Notes: generated by a model not told the origin, from the sequence alone. A stretch of 64,000 nucleotides of DNA from Marinobacter sp. LA51 (GCF_030297175.1 NZ_AP028070.1:434001-498000); one strand, 5' to 3'; numbered from the stretch's first letter, positions 7,215 through 16,448 are shown. Program-made: numbers and translations.

Positions 7215-7902
7215 ATTGGCGCTTCGCTGCGTATTCGCGGACACCGATCACCAGGGCGTTGACCAGTAAAGAGAGCGTAAGCAGTACTGCACCCAGCGCC
7301 AGGGCCAGAGTCAGATTGCCTTTAGAGGTTTCCAGTGCGATGGCGGTGGTCATCACTCGGGTCAGGTGATCAATGTTGCCGCCTACGATGATAACGGCAC
7401 CAACCTCCGCGATGGCGCGTCCGAAGCCGGCCAGAATGCAGGTGGTCAGGGCATAGCGCGCATCCACCAGATACGCCGCCACCGCACGGCGTCCGGTGAC
7501 ACCCATGGAGTAAAAGGTATCGCTGTACTCCTGGTGCAGGTGCTCAATCACCTGGTTCGACAGAGCTGCGATGATCGGGGTGATCAGTACGACCTGCGCG
7601 ATGATCATGGCCGTGGGTGTGTATAGCAGTCCCATCCAGCCCAGCGGGCCAGACCGCGACAGCAGTAAATAAACCATCAGCCCCACGACTACAGGTGGCA
7701 TGCCCATCAGGGCATTGAGCAAAAGGATGCAGAATTTCCGTCCCGGGAATAGGGTGATCGCCAGCCAGGTTCCGAGCGGCAAACCGATGATGGCGGAGAT
7801 CAACAGTGCAACCAGACTCACCTGGACAGACAGCCAGAGAATTTCGAATAAATCTGCGTCCAGCGTAATTATCAGTCGAAAGGCTTCAACCAAAGAGTCC
7901 AT
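7207..7902 (-). CDS. tupB: Tungstate ABC transporter permease TupB-like
   Basis: This 231-residue inner-membrane permease has about five or six hydrophobic helices and the binding-protein-dependent transport signature near residues 150-180 (YALTTCILAGFGRAIAEVGA). Its continuation VIIVGGNIDHLTRVMTTAI is what I associate with the TupB/WtpB-type permeases. It is the first gene of the tupB-tupC-tupA-fdhD-mobA-mobB-moeA unit, so the operon promoter must lie in the 214-bp divergent space between 7903 and 8116. Tungstate rather than molybdate is inferred from its TupA partner. Confidence 0.88.
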   Translation of the reverse strand: MDSLVEAFRLIITLDADLFEILWLSVQVSLVALLISAIIGLPLGTWLAITLFPGRKFCILLLNALMGMPPVVVGLMVYLLLSRSGPLGWMGLLYTPTAMIIAQVVLITPIIAALSNQVIEHLHQEYSDTFYSMGVTGRRAVAAYLVDARYALTTCILAGFGRAIAEVGAVIIVGGNIDHLTRVMTTAIALETSKGNLTLALALGAVLLTLSLLVNALVIGVREYAAKRQYA

Positions 7903-8116
7903 TTACGAGTGGAGTCCTGAAGTAGTGAATCGGAGATTGAACCTTCTTTGTTCCAGATTCTCAAGGGTTTCGGGCGGATCGAAGCTGAGCGGTGAAGAAA
8001 CCGTCCGTATTCTCAACTCATTCAAGTATCGCTTTCCGCTCATCACCAACATCTGTAGATTCAGTGATTGATCAGTGCAAGGTGCGAAACTTTAAGCAGT
8101 AATTCAAGGAGGAATT

Positions 8117-8809
8117 ATGGTTCTCGCAAGGCCAGCCAACAGAAAAATGAAAGCCCCAAGAATGTCAGTGTTGCTCATGGCGCTAATGGCATTTTCCGGT
8201 TCTGGGTTGGGGGCAGATATTCGCATAGGCATTGGGCAGGAGTTCGCCAGTGTCATTGCACCGGAGAGCGGGCAGCTCAAGGGAGAAATTTCCCGAGCCT
8301 ACAATTGTATGATCAATAATTCGGGCTACAGCGCTCAATTCGTGGTTTTGCCGCTGGCGAGGTTGATCAATGAGCTGCGAGTGGGCAACGTAGATGTGGG
8401 GCTGCCGCTTGTTCATGATCCTTCCAGGGATGGATTCGCCACCTTCGGCGACGCCGTCTTGGGCTCAAGTTACCTGCGAGTATCTTTGCCAGCCAATTCG
8501 GCTCAGCCTGAAGGGCGCGATGTCAGGTATGCCTACATTCGCGGGTTTGCGGGTAAAACCATGCTTAAAGACCTTGAAGGGCCGATCTTTGCGGTCAGTG
8601 AATGGGGTCAGGCACTAGAGATGCTGCGCAGGCAACGGGTTGATTATGTCCTCATCACCGAGAAAACGTTCGGCGCCATGACCGCCGATAGTGACGAACC
8701 GTTTGTGGTCGAAAAAATGCGCGATCTGAATGTGGCCTTTTATGTGAGCAACCACGCGCCAGAACTATTGCATGCCATGAATGCCGCGAATGCTCGGTGT
8801 CGCTCTTAA
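8117..8809 (+). CDS. Periplasmic solute-binding-type protein (type 2 fold), orphan
   Basis: The 230-residue product begins after a strong AGGAGG (8106-8111) and carries a signal peptide ending near SGSGLGA. The mature part, starting DIRIGIGQEFAS, has the layout of small extracellular solute-binding family 3 proteins: a strand-led N-terminus, a central GNVDVGLPLVHDPSRDGF block and RVDYVLITEKTFGAM near the end. No permease or ATPase is adjacent, so it may be a sensor partner or an orphan ligand-binding protein rather than a transporter subunit. It is divergent from tupB and convergent with a 7TM sensor kinase 31 bp away. The ligand is unknown. Confidence 0.7.
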   Translation: MVLARPANRKMKAPRMSVLLMALMAFSGSGLGADIRIGIGQEFASVIAPESGQLKGEISRAYNCMINNSGYSAQFVVLPLARLINELRVGNVDVGLPLVHDPSRDGFATFGDAVLGSSYLRVSLPANSAQPEGRDVRYAYIRGFAGKTMLKDLEGPIFAVSEWGQALEMLRRQRVDYVLITEKTFGAMTADSDEPFVVEKMRDLNVAFYVSNHAPELLHAMNAANARCRS

Positions 8810-8840
8810 AGGGCAATGAGAGAAACCGGGGCATAGATAG

Positions 8841-11192
8841 TTAAGCCTCCGCATGCCGGGCCACCAGTTGTTTCAGATTTTCCATGCGCAGCGGTTTGGT
8901 GCAGTAATCGTCCATACCTGCCTCGAGACACTGGGTACGGAAGCTTTCACTGGCATTCGCCGTGACTGCGATGATCGGGGTGTCCAGATTAGCTGAGGCG
9001 TTCAGTCGGATTTCTCTGGTTGCCTCAATACCATCCATGATGGGCATCTGGCAGTCCATCAAGATCAGGTCCCAGGGCTCATTTATTGCCGCTTTCACAG
9101 CCTCCTGGCCGTTCTGGACGCTTTTCGAAACCGCCCCCAGTCTTTCCAACTGTTTGCGAATGATCATCCGGTTGCAGGCATCGTCCTCCACCACAAGAAC
9201 TTTCGGTACAGCATTAACAGGCTGGGGGCTTTCCACGCTAGGCTCATCAATGCCGGATTGATGAACGTCGCCATAAGGCACTGTGACTTCCAGTGTCGTG
9301 CCCTGGTTTGATGACCCAACAACTTTTATGTGTCCGCCAAGGGCACTGACTAATGAGCTGGCCAGGGGCAATCCAAGGCCCACGCCGCCATAGCGGCGGG
9401 TAAGACCGGCATCGCCCTGTTTGAAGGCCTGGAAGACCTTCTCTCTCTGATCATCCCTGATGCCCGGGCCAGTGTCTGAAACCAGAATGCGTAAAACCGA
9501 GTCGTCTTGATGCTGGCTCCCTTGCACCAATACCTCTCCGCCGGAGGGTGTGAATTTCACTGCATTATCAATGAGCTGGTACAACACCTTTTCCAGCATC
9601 AGCCCATCCATAGAGATTTTGGACGGCATCTTTTCACTCATGCGGAACGTGAGAGACACCGGTTTTGCCATTGCCGCTTCTTTGAATTCATAGCCGAGAA
9701 GATCAAACAGGGATCGCGGCTCGAACACCTGGGGAGAAGTGAGCAGGTTGTCGTCCTGGGCATCCACAAAGTCCAGAATGCCTCCGACTTGACGGGTAAC
9801 GCGCAGGTTGGCGCGTTCGATCAGACGAAGGGCCTCGCTCTGCTCTGCATTGAATGGTGCATCCTGAAGCAGATCAAGCTGGCCCTGAATAGTGTGCAAG
9901 GGCGTTCGCAGCTCATGGCTGACGGCATTCAGGAAGTCGTCCTTGATGCGGTTGCTGCGTTCAAGCGCTTCACGGGCTGTTTCGCTGACCTGAATTTGGT
10001 GAGCCAGGAGGGTGTCGCGTTCGTCACGGAGGGTTTTTATGCGAGACGCCAAAGCGAGAGAGAACAGTGCCATTTCCCAGGAAAGCGCCGCCGGGACGAA
10101 GTAAGAAGCCCAGTTGGTTGGTTCAATCAATGATGCGTATTCAAAACTGGTTAGAACAATAGCAGCAAGATAAGGAATCCAGCCGACAAGGAAGTATCTG
10201 GCAGGCCGATATCCTTTTATTGCCAGTGGGGTGGCGAGAACCAGTGCACCGAGATAAACCGTATAGCCCACGGCCATCCACCCTATCAGCAGGACGGTAA
10301 AAGTCAGCAAGGGCGCAGAAATGATCCAGGCTATACCGAATGCGGTGAGTCCGTAGGAAAACTTGTGGATGCGGGGATAAGTCTGTCTTGTATCCAATAG
10401 CCTTTGAAAAAGCAGCACATGGAGAATCAACGAGGATAAACCGGCAAAAAAGCCTATTTTCGGGGAGAAGTCTGGTACATCCAGAAAATAAACCTGAACG
10501 TTCATCAGCAGAGAAGAGTAGGCCAGGGTAGCCAGGGACGCCGCCACATAGATCAGATAGACCCGGTCCCGAACGCTGAAATACAGAAACAGGTTATAGA
10601 TCGCCATGATGACGATGATCGCGAGTAGAGCAAACGCCAATGCTGTGTGAAAGGTCAATTCTTTTACCAGCTCGCGTTCATCGAGCAAGTAAAAAAAGGT
10701 GTTGATGTGCATGTGTGGTTCGATCCTGATGTGGATCGTGTGCTTCCCGGTCTTGGTATCCGGCTTGACCTGATCCAAGGGAATCGCAATGAAATGGTGG
10801 GGCAAAGGTCTTTGCTCAGGATGACTCCAATAAGCAACCGGCTTAGCAGTCGTGGCTTCTCCATCCACATAGACTTGCACTTTTTGGGCGTAAGGGTGCA
10901 ACAGGAGAAACGGTTTTGAGGTGATTTCAGAGCTCGTGAGCTGAGCACGCAACCAGATGAATTGCCGCGTGTCCTGCGCTCTGAACGAAGTCTCGGCCAT
11001 AGGTGTCCAGCCTTGTTTTGACTCGGCTGGACGGATAGGGCTATCCCAATCGCCTTCGAAGACTTCCATTCGGGGAGCCAGATCGAGAAAACCCGCTGAG
11101 TCGCCGTTTGCCCACAAATCTGAGGAGATACACAGGAGGAAGAGCGCCAGTACTGCTCGGAGTCCCAAGACGTTTGATTCAACATGGCCCAT
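8841..11192 (-). CDS. 7TMR-DISM hybrid histidine kinase/response regulator
   Basis: This membrane sensor kinase has about 783 residues. Order: signal peptide, an extracytoplasmic beta-rich 7TMR-DISM domain (about 30-170), seven hydrophobic helices (about 180-380), a short coiled linker, a HisKA domain with His426 in SHELRTP, a HATPase domain (NAVKF, DTGPGIRDD, GGVGLGLPLA) and a receiver with Asp713 in MDCQMPIMDG. I take the ATG at 11192, which has CAGGAT at good distance and starts just before the signal peptide; in-frame ATGs at 11213 and 11228 are alternatives. Such kinases are thought to sense carbohydrate-like or other small ligands. No output regulator is encoded next to it. Confidence 0.9.
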   Translation of the reverse strand: MGHVESNVLGLRAVLALFLLCISSDLWANGDSAGFLDLAPRMEVFEGDWDSPIRPAESKQGWTPMAETSFRAQDTRQFIWLRAQLTSSEITSKPFLLLHPYAQKVQVYVDGEATTAKPVAYWSHPEQRPLPHHFIAIPLDQVKPDTKTGKHTIHIRIEPHMHINTFFYLLDERELVKELTFHTALAFALLAIIVIMAIYNLFLYFSVRDRVYLIYVAASLATLAYSSLLMNVQVYFLDVPDFSPKIGFFAGLSSLILHVLLFQRLLDTRQTYPRIHKFSYGLTAFGIAWIISAPLLTFTVLLIGWMAVGYTVYLGALVLATPLAIKGYRPARYFLVGWIPYLAAIVLTSFEYASLIEPTNWASYFVPAALSWEMALFSLALASRIKTLRDERDTLLAHQIQVSETAREALERSNRIKDDFLNAVSHELRTPLHTIQGQLDLLQDAPFNAEQSEALRLIERANLRVTRQVGGILDFVDAQDDNLLTSPQVFEPRSLFDLLGYEFKEAAMAKPVSLTFRMSEKMPSKISMDGLMLEKVLYQLIDNAVKFTPSGGEVLVQGSQHQDDSVLRILVSDTGPGIRDDQREKVFQAFKQGDAGLTRRYGGVGLGLPLASSLVSALGGHIKVVGSSNQGTTLEVTVPYGDVHQSGIDEPSVESPQPVNAVPKVLVVEDDACNRMIIRKQLERLGAVSKSVQNGQEAVKAAINEPWDLILMDCQMPIMDGIEATREIRLNASANLDTPIIAVTANASESFRTQCLEAGMDDYCTKPLRMENLKQLVARHAEA

Positions 11193-11633
11193 CTGTCTAT
11201 CCTGCCTGCTCATGTGTCTGAACTTCACAAGATTGGAAATCTTGACGCTGTACTTTGTAGCGGTGTGTCGTTTGTAACGATGCTTCGGAGCCTACTTAAA
11301 CGGGTGCTGTATGTATAGTTCCACGCTGCGACAATTTGCCTCTGAAAGGTACGGGCGATTTGAGAGGCCGAAGCCGTTGATCCCGCTATTGATCGACTTT
11401 CCGCAAGTGCTTCAAGTTTTGCCAGCGAGAACTACACGCTGCAGGAAATTGGCGAGCCTTTGGGACTGGGCTATCCTAGGCGCAGTCGCAGTGTAAATGG
11501 GGCAGGTGAAATAAACTAACCTCATGAGCCTCACGAACCGAGCGAGAATGAAGCGGAGACGATTGGCCTGGCCGGCCAATGAGAGCGCGAGTTTCTGGTT
11601 TAACAATAAAACAACGGGCACTGGGAATTCGTC
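11193..11633. other. 441-bp divergent intergenic region
   Basis: This space separates the two divergently transcribed hybrid kinases and must hold both promoters. I see a perfect 6-bp inverted repeat AAGATT-gga-AATCTT at 11230-11244 and a 7-bp stem ATTGGCC/GGCCAAT near 11561-11579. Neither is followed by a T-tract. Short open frames here have no recognisable protein features, and I call no gene. Confidence 0.6.
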
Positions 11634-14600
11634 ATGGGCGTTTCGGAAACCTCTGTAGTAAGTCTGCGTGGCAAAGCCATTGCCACCTTGGCGCTCGCCC
11701 TGTTGGCGATGGGAGGGAATTATCTCAGTCTGCCACTGTTTTTCGGGGTCAGCTTTATCTTCGGCTCCATCATGGTAATGCTGGCGGTGTGGTTTCTGGG
11801 CACGTTGCCAGCGATTCTGGTGGCGATCACTGGTGGTCTTTACACGCTGGTGCTGTGGGGACACCCCTATGCCCTGGTGATCTTCACTCTTGAGGCGGCC
11901 GCGGTGGGATTGCTGTATCGACGAGGGCTGCGGAATCTGGTGCTGGCTGACCTGGTGTATTGGTTGGTACTGGGTGCCCCACTGGTACTGGTGTTCTATC
12001 GAGGGGCGATGGGTATGGCGTGGGAAGCCACCACCCTGATCACCCTGAAACAACTACTGAACGGCCTGTTCAATGCGCTGCTTGCCGGCCTTGTCATCCT
12101 GGGCTTGCAGCTGAACTGGCGCGCTGGCGACCGCAGAGTATTGGGTACCGCGGGGCTGCCAAGTCTCCTGTTTCATGTGCTTCTGACGACCATTCTTATT
12201 ACCGGTTCGGTGCCCATCATCAGTCAAGGCTACAGCCAGAGGGTGCAGTTGGAAGCCTTCATGGCGGAACGAATGTCAGAACGCGCGAGCGATGTTGCTG
12301 CGCGCTTGAGGGAGGTATCACCCGGGCAATGGGCTGAGCGCCTGAGCGCAGGGCGACAGCTGGAAGACATCGGGCTGGCATTGCGCGGTCCTGATGGCCA
12401 GATACTGGCTCGCCAGGGTGAAGTCGCCAGCTTCTCGGGGCGTCGGGGTCGTTTGCATACTCTCGAAAGTGGTCTGTCTATCTGGCTCCCCGCGGGCGAC
12501 ATGCCCGCTATGCCTCGCTGGAAGCAGGGGCGTTATCACATCAGTGTGCCGCTAGACGGCGGCGAAGGTCTGGCCGAAGTGGTCATGGAGCAGTCGGCGA
12601 CACCGCTGGTCCGAACCCTGGAGCAGGCCAGCGTGAGCATGTTCACCTTTCTCGCAGCGCTGCTGGCAGTGGGCATCCTGATTGCCCGCTTCCTGAGTGA
12701 GCGTCTGACCCGACCGCTGAGCAAACTGGAACGCACCAGCCGGGATTTGAGCCGTCAGATTGGCCAGGGTATTGAGCCGCACCTGCCCAGTAGTCGAATC
12801 GCCGAATATGATGGCCTTGGCAAGAGCATGCGCGAGATGTCCGGATTGCTGGCCGGGCGGGTTCGGGAATTGCGCGATTTTAACGCGGCCCTGTTCAGCT
12901 CGGCGGGGGCAATCATGGCGGTACTCGACCGGGAGGGGAGGATCGTCCGCTTTAATCAGGCTGCGGAAATCGCAACCGGCTATAGGGTTGAGGAACTTGA
13001 GGGCAAGCTGGGCTGGGAGTGTCTGGCGCCACCGGAAGACCGCGCCGCTGTCGAGGCTGTTTTCCAGAAGCTGACGCCGGGCAGTGTTCCCGCCCGGCAC
13101 GAAAGTCAGTGGGTGATGCGTGATGGCACGCGTCGTCTCTATGACTGGTCAAATGCGGAGTTGCTCGACGGGCAGGGTGAGGTCGAGTTCATTGTGACCA
13201 TCGGTGTTGATATCACCGCCCGTAAACAAGCTGAAACGGCATTGGGGGAGCAGGCGAAACACACCCAGACCATTCTCGATAACATGGTAGACGGCCTCTT
13301 CACCATCAATTCAGACGGTATTATCCAGTCAGCCAATCACGCGGCGACACGGATCTTCGGTTATGAGTCCGAAGAATTACTCGGGCACAACGTCAGTATG
13401 CTCATGCCCAGCCCGCATCGTGAGGCTCACGACAGTTACTTGCGGAACTATCAAAGCACCGGCGTGGCAAGAATCATCGGCATTGACCGAGAGGTTGAGG
13501 GCCAGCGCAAAGACGGCAGTCTGTTCCCTATGGAATTGGGCGTGTCGGAGATCACCCAGTATCAGCAGCCGATATACGTAGGCATGGTGCGGGATATCAG
13601 TGAGCGTAAACGCATGGAGAACATGAAAAGCGAATTTGTCTCCACGGTCAGTCATGAATTGCGCACACCCCTGACTTCCATTTCCGGTGCGCTCGGCCTG
13701 GTGGTTGGTGGTGGTTTGGGCCAGCTGCCGGAGCAGGTTCGGCAAATGGTGAGCATTGCTCAGAACAACAGTCTGCGTCTTACTCACCTGATTAACGATC
13801 TGCTGGATATTGAAAAAATATCCGCCGGGAAGCTGCAATTTGATATGAAGACAGAGCCGCTGATGCCACTCATTGAGCAGGCACTGGAAAGTCACCGGAC
13901 CTTCGGCGGCAAGCGCAACGTGGTGTTGTCTCTGGATTCTGAATCGACAGATGCCGATGTTCGGGTAGACAGCCAGCGACTGCAACAGGTGCTGGCCAAC
14001 CTGCTTTCGAACGCCATCAAGTTTTCACCCGAGGGCGGTTCTGTCAGTGTTTCTGTGCAGCAGGTGTCTGGGCAGGCGCGCGTGGTGGTGGCCGACCAGG
14101 GGCCTGGTATCCCGGAAGCCTTTCAGTCACGGATTTTCGAGAAGTTCTCCCAGGCGGATTCATCCGATACCCGTCAGAAAGGCGGCACTGGTCTGGGGTT
14201 GGCGATCACGCGCGAGCTCGTTGAGCACATGGGCGGGCGAGTTGGTTTCGATTCGGTAGAGGGTCAAGGGACGGCTTTCTGGTTTGAACTCCCGCTGTTC
14301 GACAAGAATCGATTTGATCCGGATGCTATTCCCGAGGATCCGGTGCGGTTGAGCGCGTCACGAATTCTGGTGGTGGAAGACGAACCGGATGTGGCTGAGG
14401 TGCTTGGCATTTTGTTTACCCGCAGTGGCTACCGGGTTGAAATTGCGCACACCGGACAAGAAGCTATGGAGGCTCTGGCGGAGCACAGTTACGACGCCAT
14501 AAGCCTGGACCTGATGCTGCCGGATATGAGCGGGATGGATATTATTCGTCATGTGCGCCAGCAGCCCGATACGGCGGATATCCCGATCATGGTGCTATCC

Positions 14601-15098
14601 GCCAAGATGGAAGAGGGGCGCCTGGCCATCAATGGTGATTTTGCTGGTATCGAGTGGCTGGCCAAGCCCATAGACGAGTGGCGACTTCTGGAATCCCTTG
14701 AGAGGCTGCTTGACTCATCGGAGCAGCCCAAAGTGCGTGTTCTGCACGTGGAAGATGATTCAGATGTTCACCAGGTGATCCGCGCCATGGCAGGCAGTCG
14801 ATTCGATTTTGAGCAGGAGACCTCCGTACGCAGGGCTCGTGAACGGATTGCGCATGATTGTTTCGACGTGATTATTCTGGATATCGGCCTGCCGGATGGT
14901 TCTGGTTGGGATTTGCTGCCTGAAATACGCGTCCGTCAGCCTGAGGCACGGGTGCTGGTACTCTCTGGCACCGAATTGACGGCCGAAGAGGCCCGAAAGG
15001 TTGAGTCGGTGTTGCTCAAATCTCAGGTTTCACCTGGTGATCTGCTGGAAGCCCTGAATAAGCGCATTCAATATCGGTACGAGAAGCACCGGGCGTGA
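11634..15098 (+). CDS. Multi-domain hybrid histidine kinase with FixL-like PAS domain and two receivers
   Basis: The protein has 1154 residues. Order: a five- to six-helix membrane region (about 12-165), a helix near 180, an extracytoplasmic segment to about 330, a helix near 335-352, HAMP (about 353-400), PAS1 (about 415-530), PAS2 (about 540-655), HisKA with His674 in SHELRTP, HATPase (NLLSNAIKFSP, DQGPGIP, GTGLGLAI), receiver 1 with Asp959 and receiver 2 with Asp1083. PAS2 closely resembles the haem-PAS of FixL: a histidine in REAHDSYL (His599) and an arginine in IIGIDREV (Arg619) fall on the FixL haem-ligand and distal-pocket positions. No dedicated regulator is adjacent. The start has only a weak GGGAA ribosome-binding site. 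Confidence 0.88.
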   Translation: MGVSETSVVSLRGKAIATLALALLAMGGNYLSLPLFFGVSFIFGSIMVMLAVWFLGTLPAILVAITGGLYTLVLWGHPYALVIFTLEAAAVGLLYRRGLRNLVLADLVYWLVLGAPLVLVFYRGAMGMAWEATTLITLKQLLNGLFNALLAGLVILGLQLNWRAGDRRVLGTAGLPSLLFHVLLTTILITGSVPIISQGYSQRVQLEAFMAERMSERASDVAARLREVSPGQWAERLSAGRQLEDIGLALRGPDGQILARQGEVASFSGRRGRLHTLESGLSIWLPAGDMPAMPRWKQGRYHISVPLDGGEGLAEVVMEQSATPLVRTLEQASVSMFTFLAALLAVGILIARFLSERLTRPLSKLERTSRDLSRQIGQGIEPHLPSSRIAEYDGLGKSMREMSGLLAGRVRELRDFNAALFSSAGAIMAVLDREGRIVRFNQAAEIATGYRVEELEGKLGWECLAPPEDRAAVEAVFQKLTPGSVPARHESQWVMRDGTRRLYDWSNAELLDGQGEVEFIVTIGVDITARKQAETALGEQAKHTQTILDNMVDGLFTINSDGIIQSANHAATRIFGYESEELLGHNVSMLMPSPHREAHDSYLRNYQSTGVARIIGIDREVEGQRKDGSLFPMELGVSEITQYQQPIYVGMVRDISERKRMENMKSEFVSTVSHELRTPLTSISGALGLVVGGGLGQLPEQVRQMVSIAQNNSLRLTHLINDLLDIEKISAGKLQFDMKTEPLMPLIEQALESHRTFGGKRNVVLSLDSESTDADVRVDSQRLQQVLANLLSNAIKFSPEGGSVSVSVQQVSGQARVVVADQGPGIPEAFQSRIFEKFSQADSSDTRQKGGTGLGLAITRELVEHMGGRVGFDSVEGQGTAFWFELPLFDKNRFDPDAIPEDPVRLSASRILVVEDEPDVAEVLGILFTRSGYRVEIAHTGQEAMEALAEHSYDAISLDLMLPDMSGMDIIRHVRQQPDTADIPIMVLSAKMEEGRLAINGDFAGIEWLAKPIDEWRLLESLERLLDSSEQPKVRVLHVEDDSDVHQVIRAMAGSRFDFEQETSVRRARERIAHDCFDVIILDIGLPDGSGWDLLPEIRVRQPEARVLVLSGTELTAEEARKVESVLLKSQVSPGDLLEALNKRIQYRYEKHRA

Positions 15099-15212
15099 AA
15101 GATACGTGCCGGGGGCTTGTGATACCCTTACGCACCGCTGCCGAGTGCATAACCTAAGCTTGAATGCCGACACCCGGCGGGCCAACTTTAATCTGGAGCT
15201 CGAGCCTTACCC

Positions 15213-15605
15213 ATGAGAGTTGTTATTCGTTACTTTTTTCGTTTCGTGCGCCTGGTGCTCACACCCTTTATGTTGCTTAGCGAGAAGCTCAGCACGCCTA
15301 AGAGCGTGACCCGCACCGCTGAAGAGCAGGCCGCCGCTGATGAGGTCAGCAAGCAGCTCGCTCTTTACCAGTTCAGTGCCTGTCCGTTCTGCATCAAGGT
15401 GCGCAAGGAAATCGCGCGGCTTGGCCTGAACATTGAAACCCGCAATGCTCAGCATGACCCGCAGCATCGTGCAGCGCTGGAGGCCGGAGGCGGTCGCATC
15501 AAGGTGCCCTGTCTGAAGATTCAGCAAGAGGATGGTAGTGAGCGCTGGCTGTACGAGTCGGCCGAGATCAATGCTTGGCTGCAGGAACGATTCGAGCCGG
15601 CCTGA
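15213..15605 (+). CDS. Membrane-anchored glutaredoxin-like protein
   Basis: The 130-residue product has a hydrophobic N-terminal segment (about 4-24) that is probably a membrane anchor with the rest in the cytoplasm, then a glutaredoxin fold. The active site is CPFC at residues 57-60, the cis-proline lies in IKVPCLKI, and the glutathione-binding end is YESAEINAWL. Glutaredoxins reduce disulfides or mixed disulfides with glutathione. The gene stands alone, 114 bp after the large kinase gene, and is followed by a strong terminator. A YES-type end also resembles N-terminal glutathione-S-transferase domains, but the protein stops there. Confidence 0.85.
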   Translation: MRVVIRYFFRFVRLVLTPFMLLSEKLSTPKSVTRTAEEQAAADEVSKQLALYQFSACPFCIKVRKEIARLGLNIETRNAQHDPQHRAALEAGGGRIKVPCLKIQQEDGSERWLYESAEINAWLQERFEPA

Positions 15606-15643
15606 TCGTACCAGGCGATATATGGAATCAGACAAACAAAAAA

Positions 15644-15667
15644 GCCCGCATAAAGCGGGCTTTTTTG
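15644..15667 (+). terminator. Rho-independent terminator after the glutaredoxin gene
   Basis: A 6-bp stem GCCCGC/GCGGGC with loop ATAAA is followed by six T residues; the A-run upstream of the stem (15638-15643) extends pairing and allows function on the opposite strand for the tRNA transcript too. Confidence 0.9.
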
Positions 15668-15674
15668 TGGAATA

Positions 15675-15751
<77 letters not shown>

Positions 15752-16133
15752 AACGAAAGTTAACGGCAGTGCGTTAATTTCGAGTGCGCAATCTTACGTG
15801 CGCAGACGAACGCTGTCTAGCCCCATCCCCAGATGTCTCAATACCACCCTTTGCGAATTTTGCGATCTCGGGTTTTTATTGCCGATCGAAAGCATGTGTT
15901 TTGTTTCTATTGATCAGTTTCGAGACCAAAGAGTGTACTTACTGTCGTCACGCTAAAATATCAATTCTGCACATTCCGCTCAGCCATCATAATGAAAAGT
16001 TATAAGCGGTCATTCCATTGTCAAACTTTTGACTGTTCTTTTCCTTCAAGTTTTGCCGCCATTTTACCCATCTCTGCCCTGAAAACAGCGAGTTGCACTC
16101 TGATGTGTTTTTCCTGGCTCCACACCATTTTCA

Positions 16134-16145
16134 GGGACATGTCCC
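16134..16145. promoter_or_regulatory. Perfect 12-bp palindrome upstream of algD
   Basis: The sequence GGGACATGTCCC reads the same on both strands. It lies about 300 bp before the algD start in otherwise A/T-rich DNA, and could be the site of a dimeric regulator. No regulator is identified. Confidence 0.5.
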
Positions 16146-16245
16146 AGTCATCGCCCCAATAAAATTATCTATCTGTAACAGGAAGTTAACGCTTTGTTTC
16201 TGTACGTTTTCGCCTGTTCCACGGGGCTGCCAGGCGCCGGTTGTT

Positions 16246-16339
16246 GATATATCGAGTGTCGCGCCATGCCTTACAGGTGGCGTTGATTTTTCGATAAAAC
16301 CGGTTCTTTTAGCCTGGCGTTTTCGAGGATATATCGAGT
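16246..16339. repeat. Direct repeat GATATATCGAGT, two copies upstream of algD
   Basis: Twelve identical bases occur at 16246-16257 and 16328-16339, 82 bp apart start to start, roughly eight helical turns. Each copy contains the self-complementary core GATATATC. The copies lie 110-200 bp before the algD start codon, a position suited to activator or repressor binding and looping. Confidence 0.7.
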
Positions 16340-16448
16340 CAGGCGAGAGTTTATTCGCTGATGAAACCGAAATCGGCAGAAATCAGGCGCTAGCTCCGTT
16401 AACACGCGAAACAGATGAATCATTGATGCACCGGAAGGGGACATAGGG

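Larger units (their letters stand above)
15752..16448 (+). promoter_or_regulatory. Long alginate operon leader/promoter region (about 700 bp), AT-richer
   Basis: No gene is supported in this stretch, whose base composition is visibly richer in A and T than its surroundings. It must contain the algD promoter. I find no convincing AlgU-type GAACTT...TCTGA promoter by eye. Notable elements are a 12-bp perfect palindrome at 16134-16145, two copies of GATATATCGAGT at 16246 and 16328, and A/T-rich tracts around 15900-16080. The length recalls the long upstream regulatory region of Pseudomonas algD, which binds several regulators far from the start. The algD ribosome-binding site is AAGGGG shortly before 16449. 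Confidence 0.7.

Noticed and set aside
15784..16446. Small open frames in the algD leader as genes
   Set aside because: They have no ribosome-binding sites, no recognisable domains and unusual codon use; the region is better explained as regulatory DNA.
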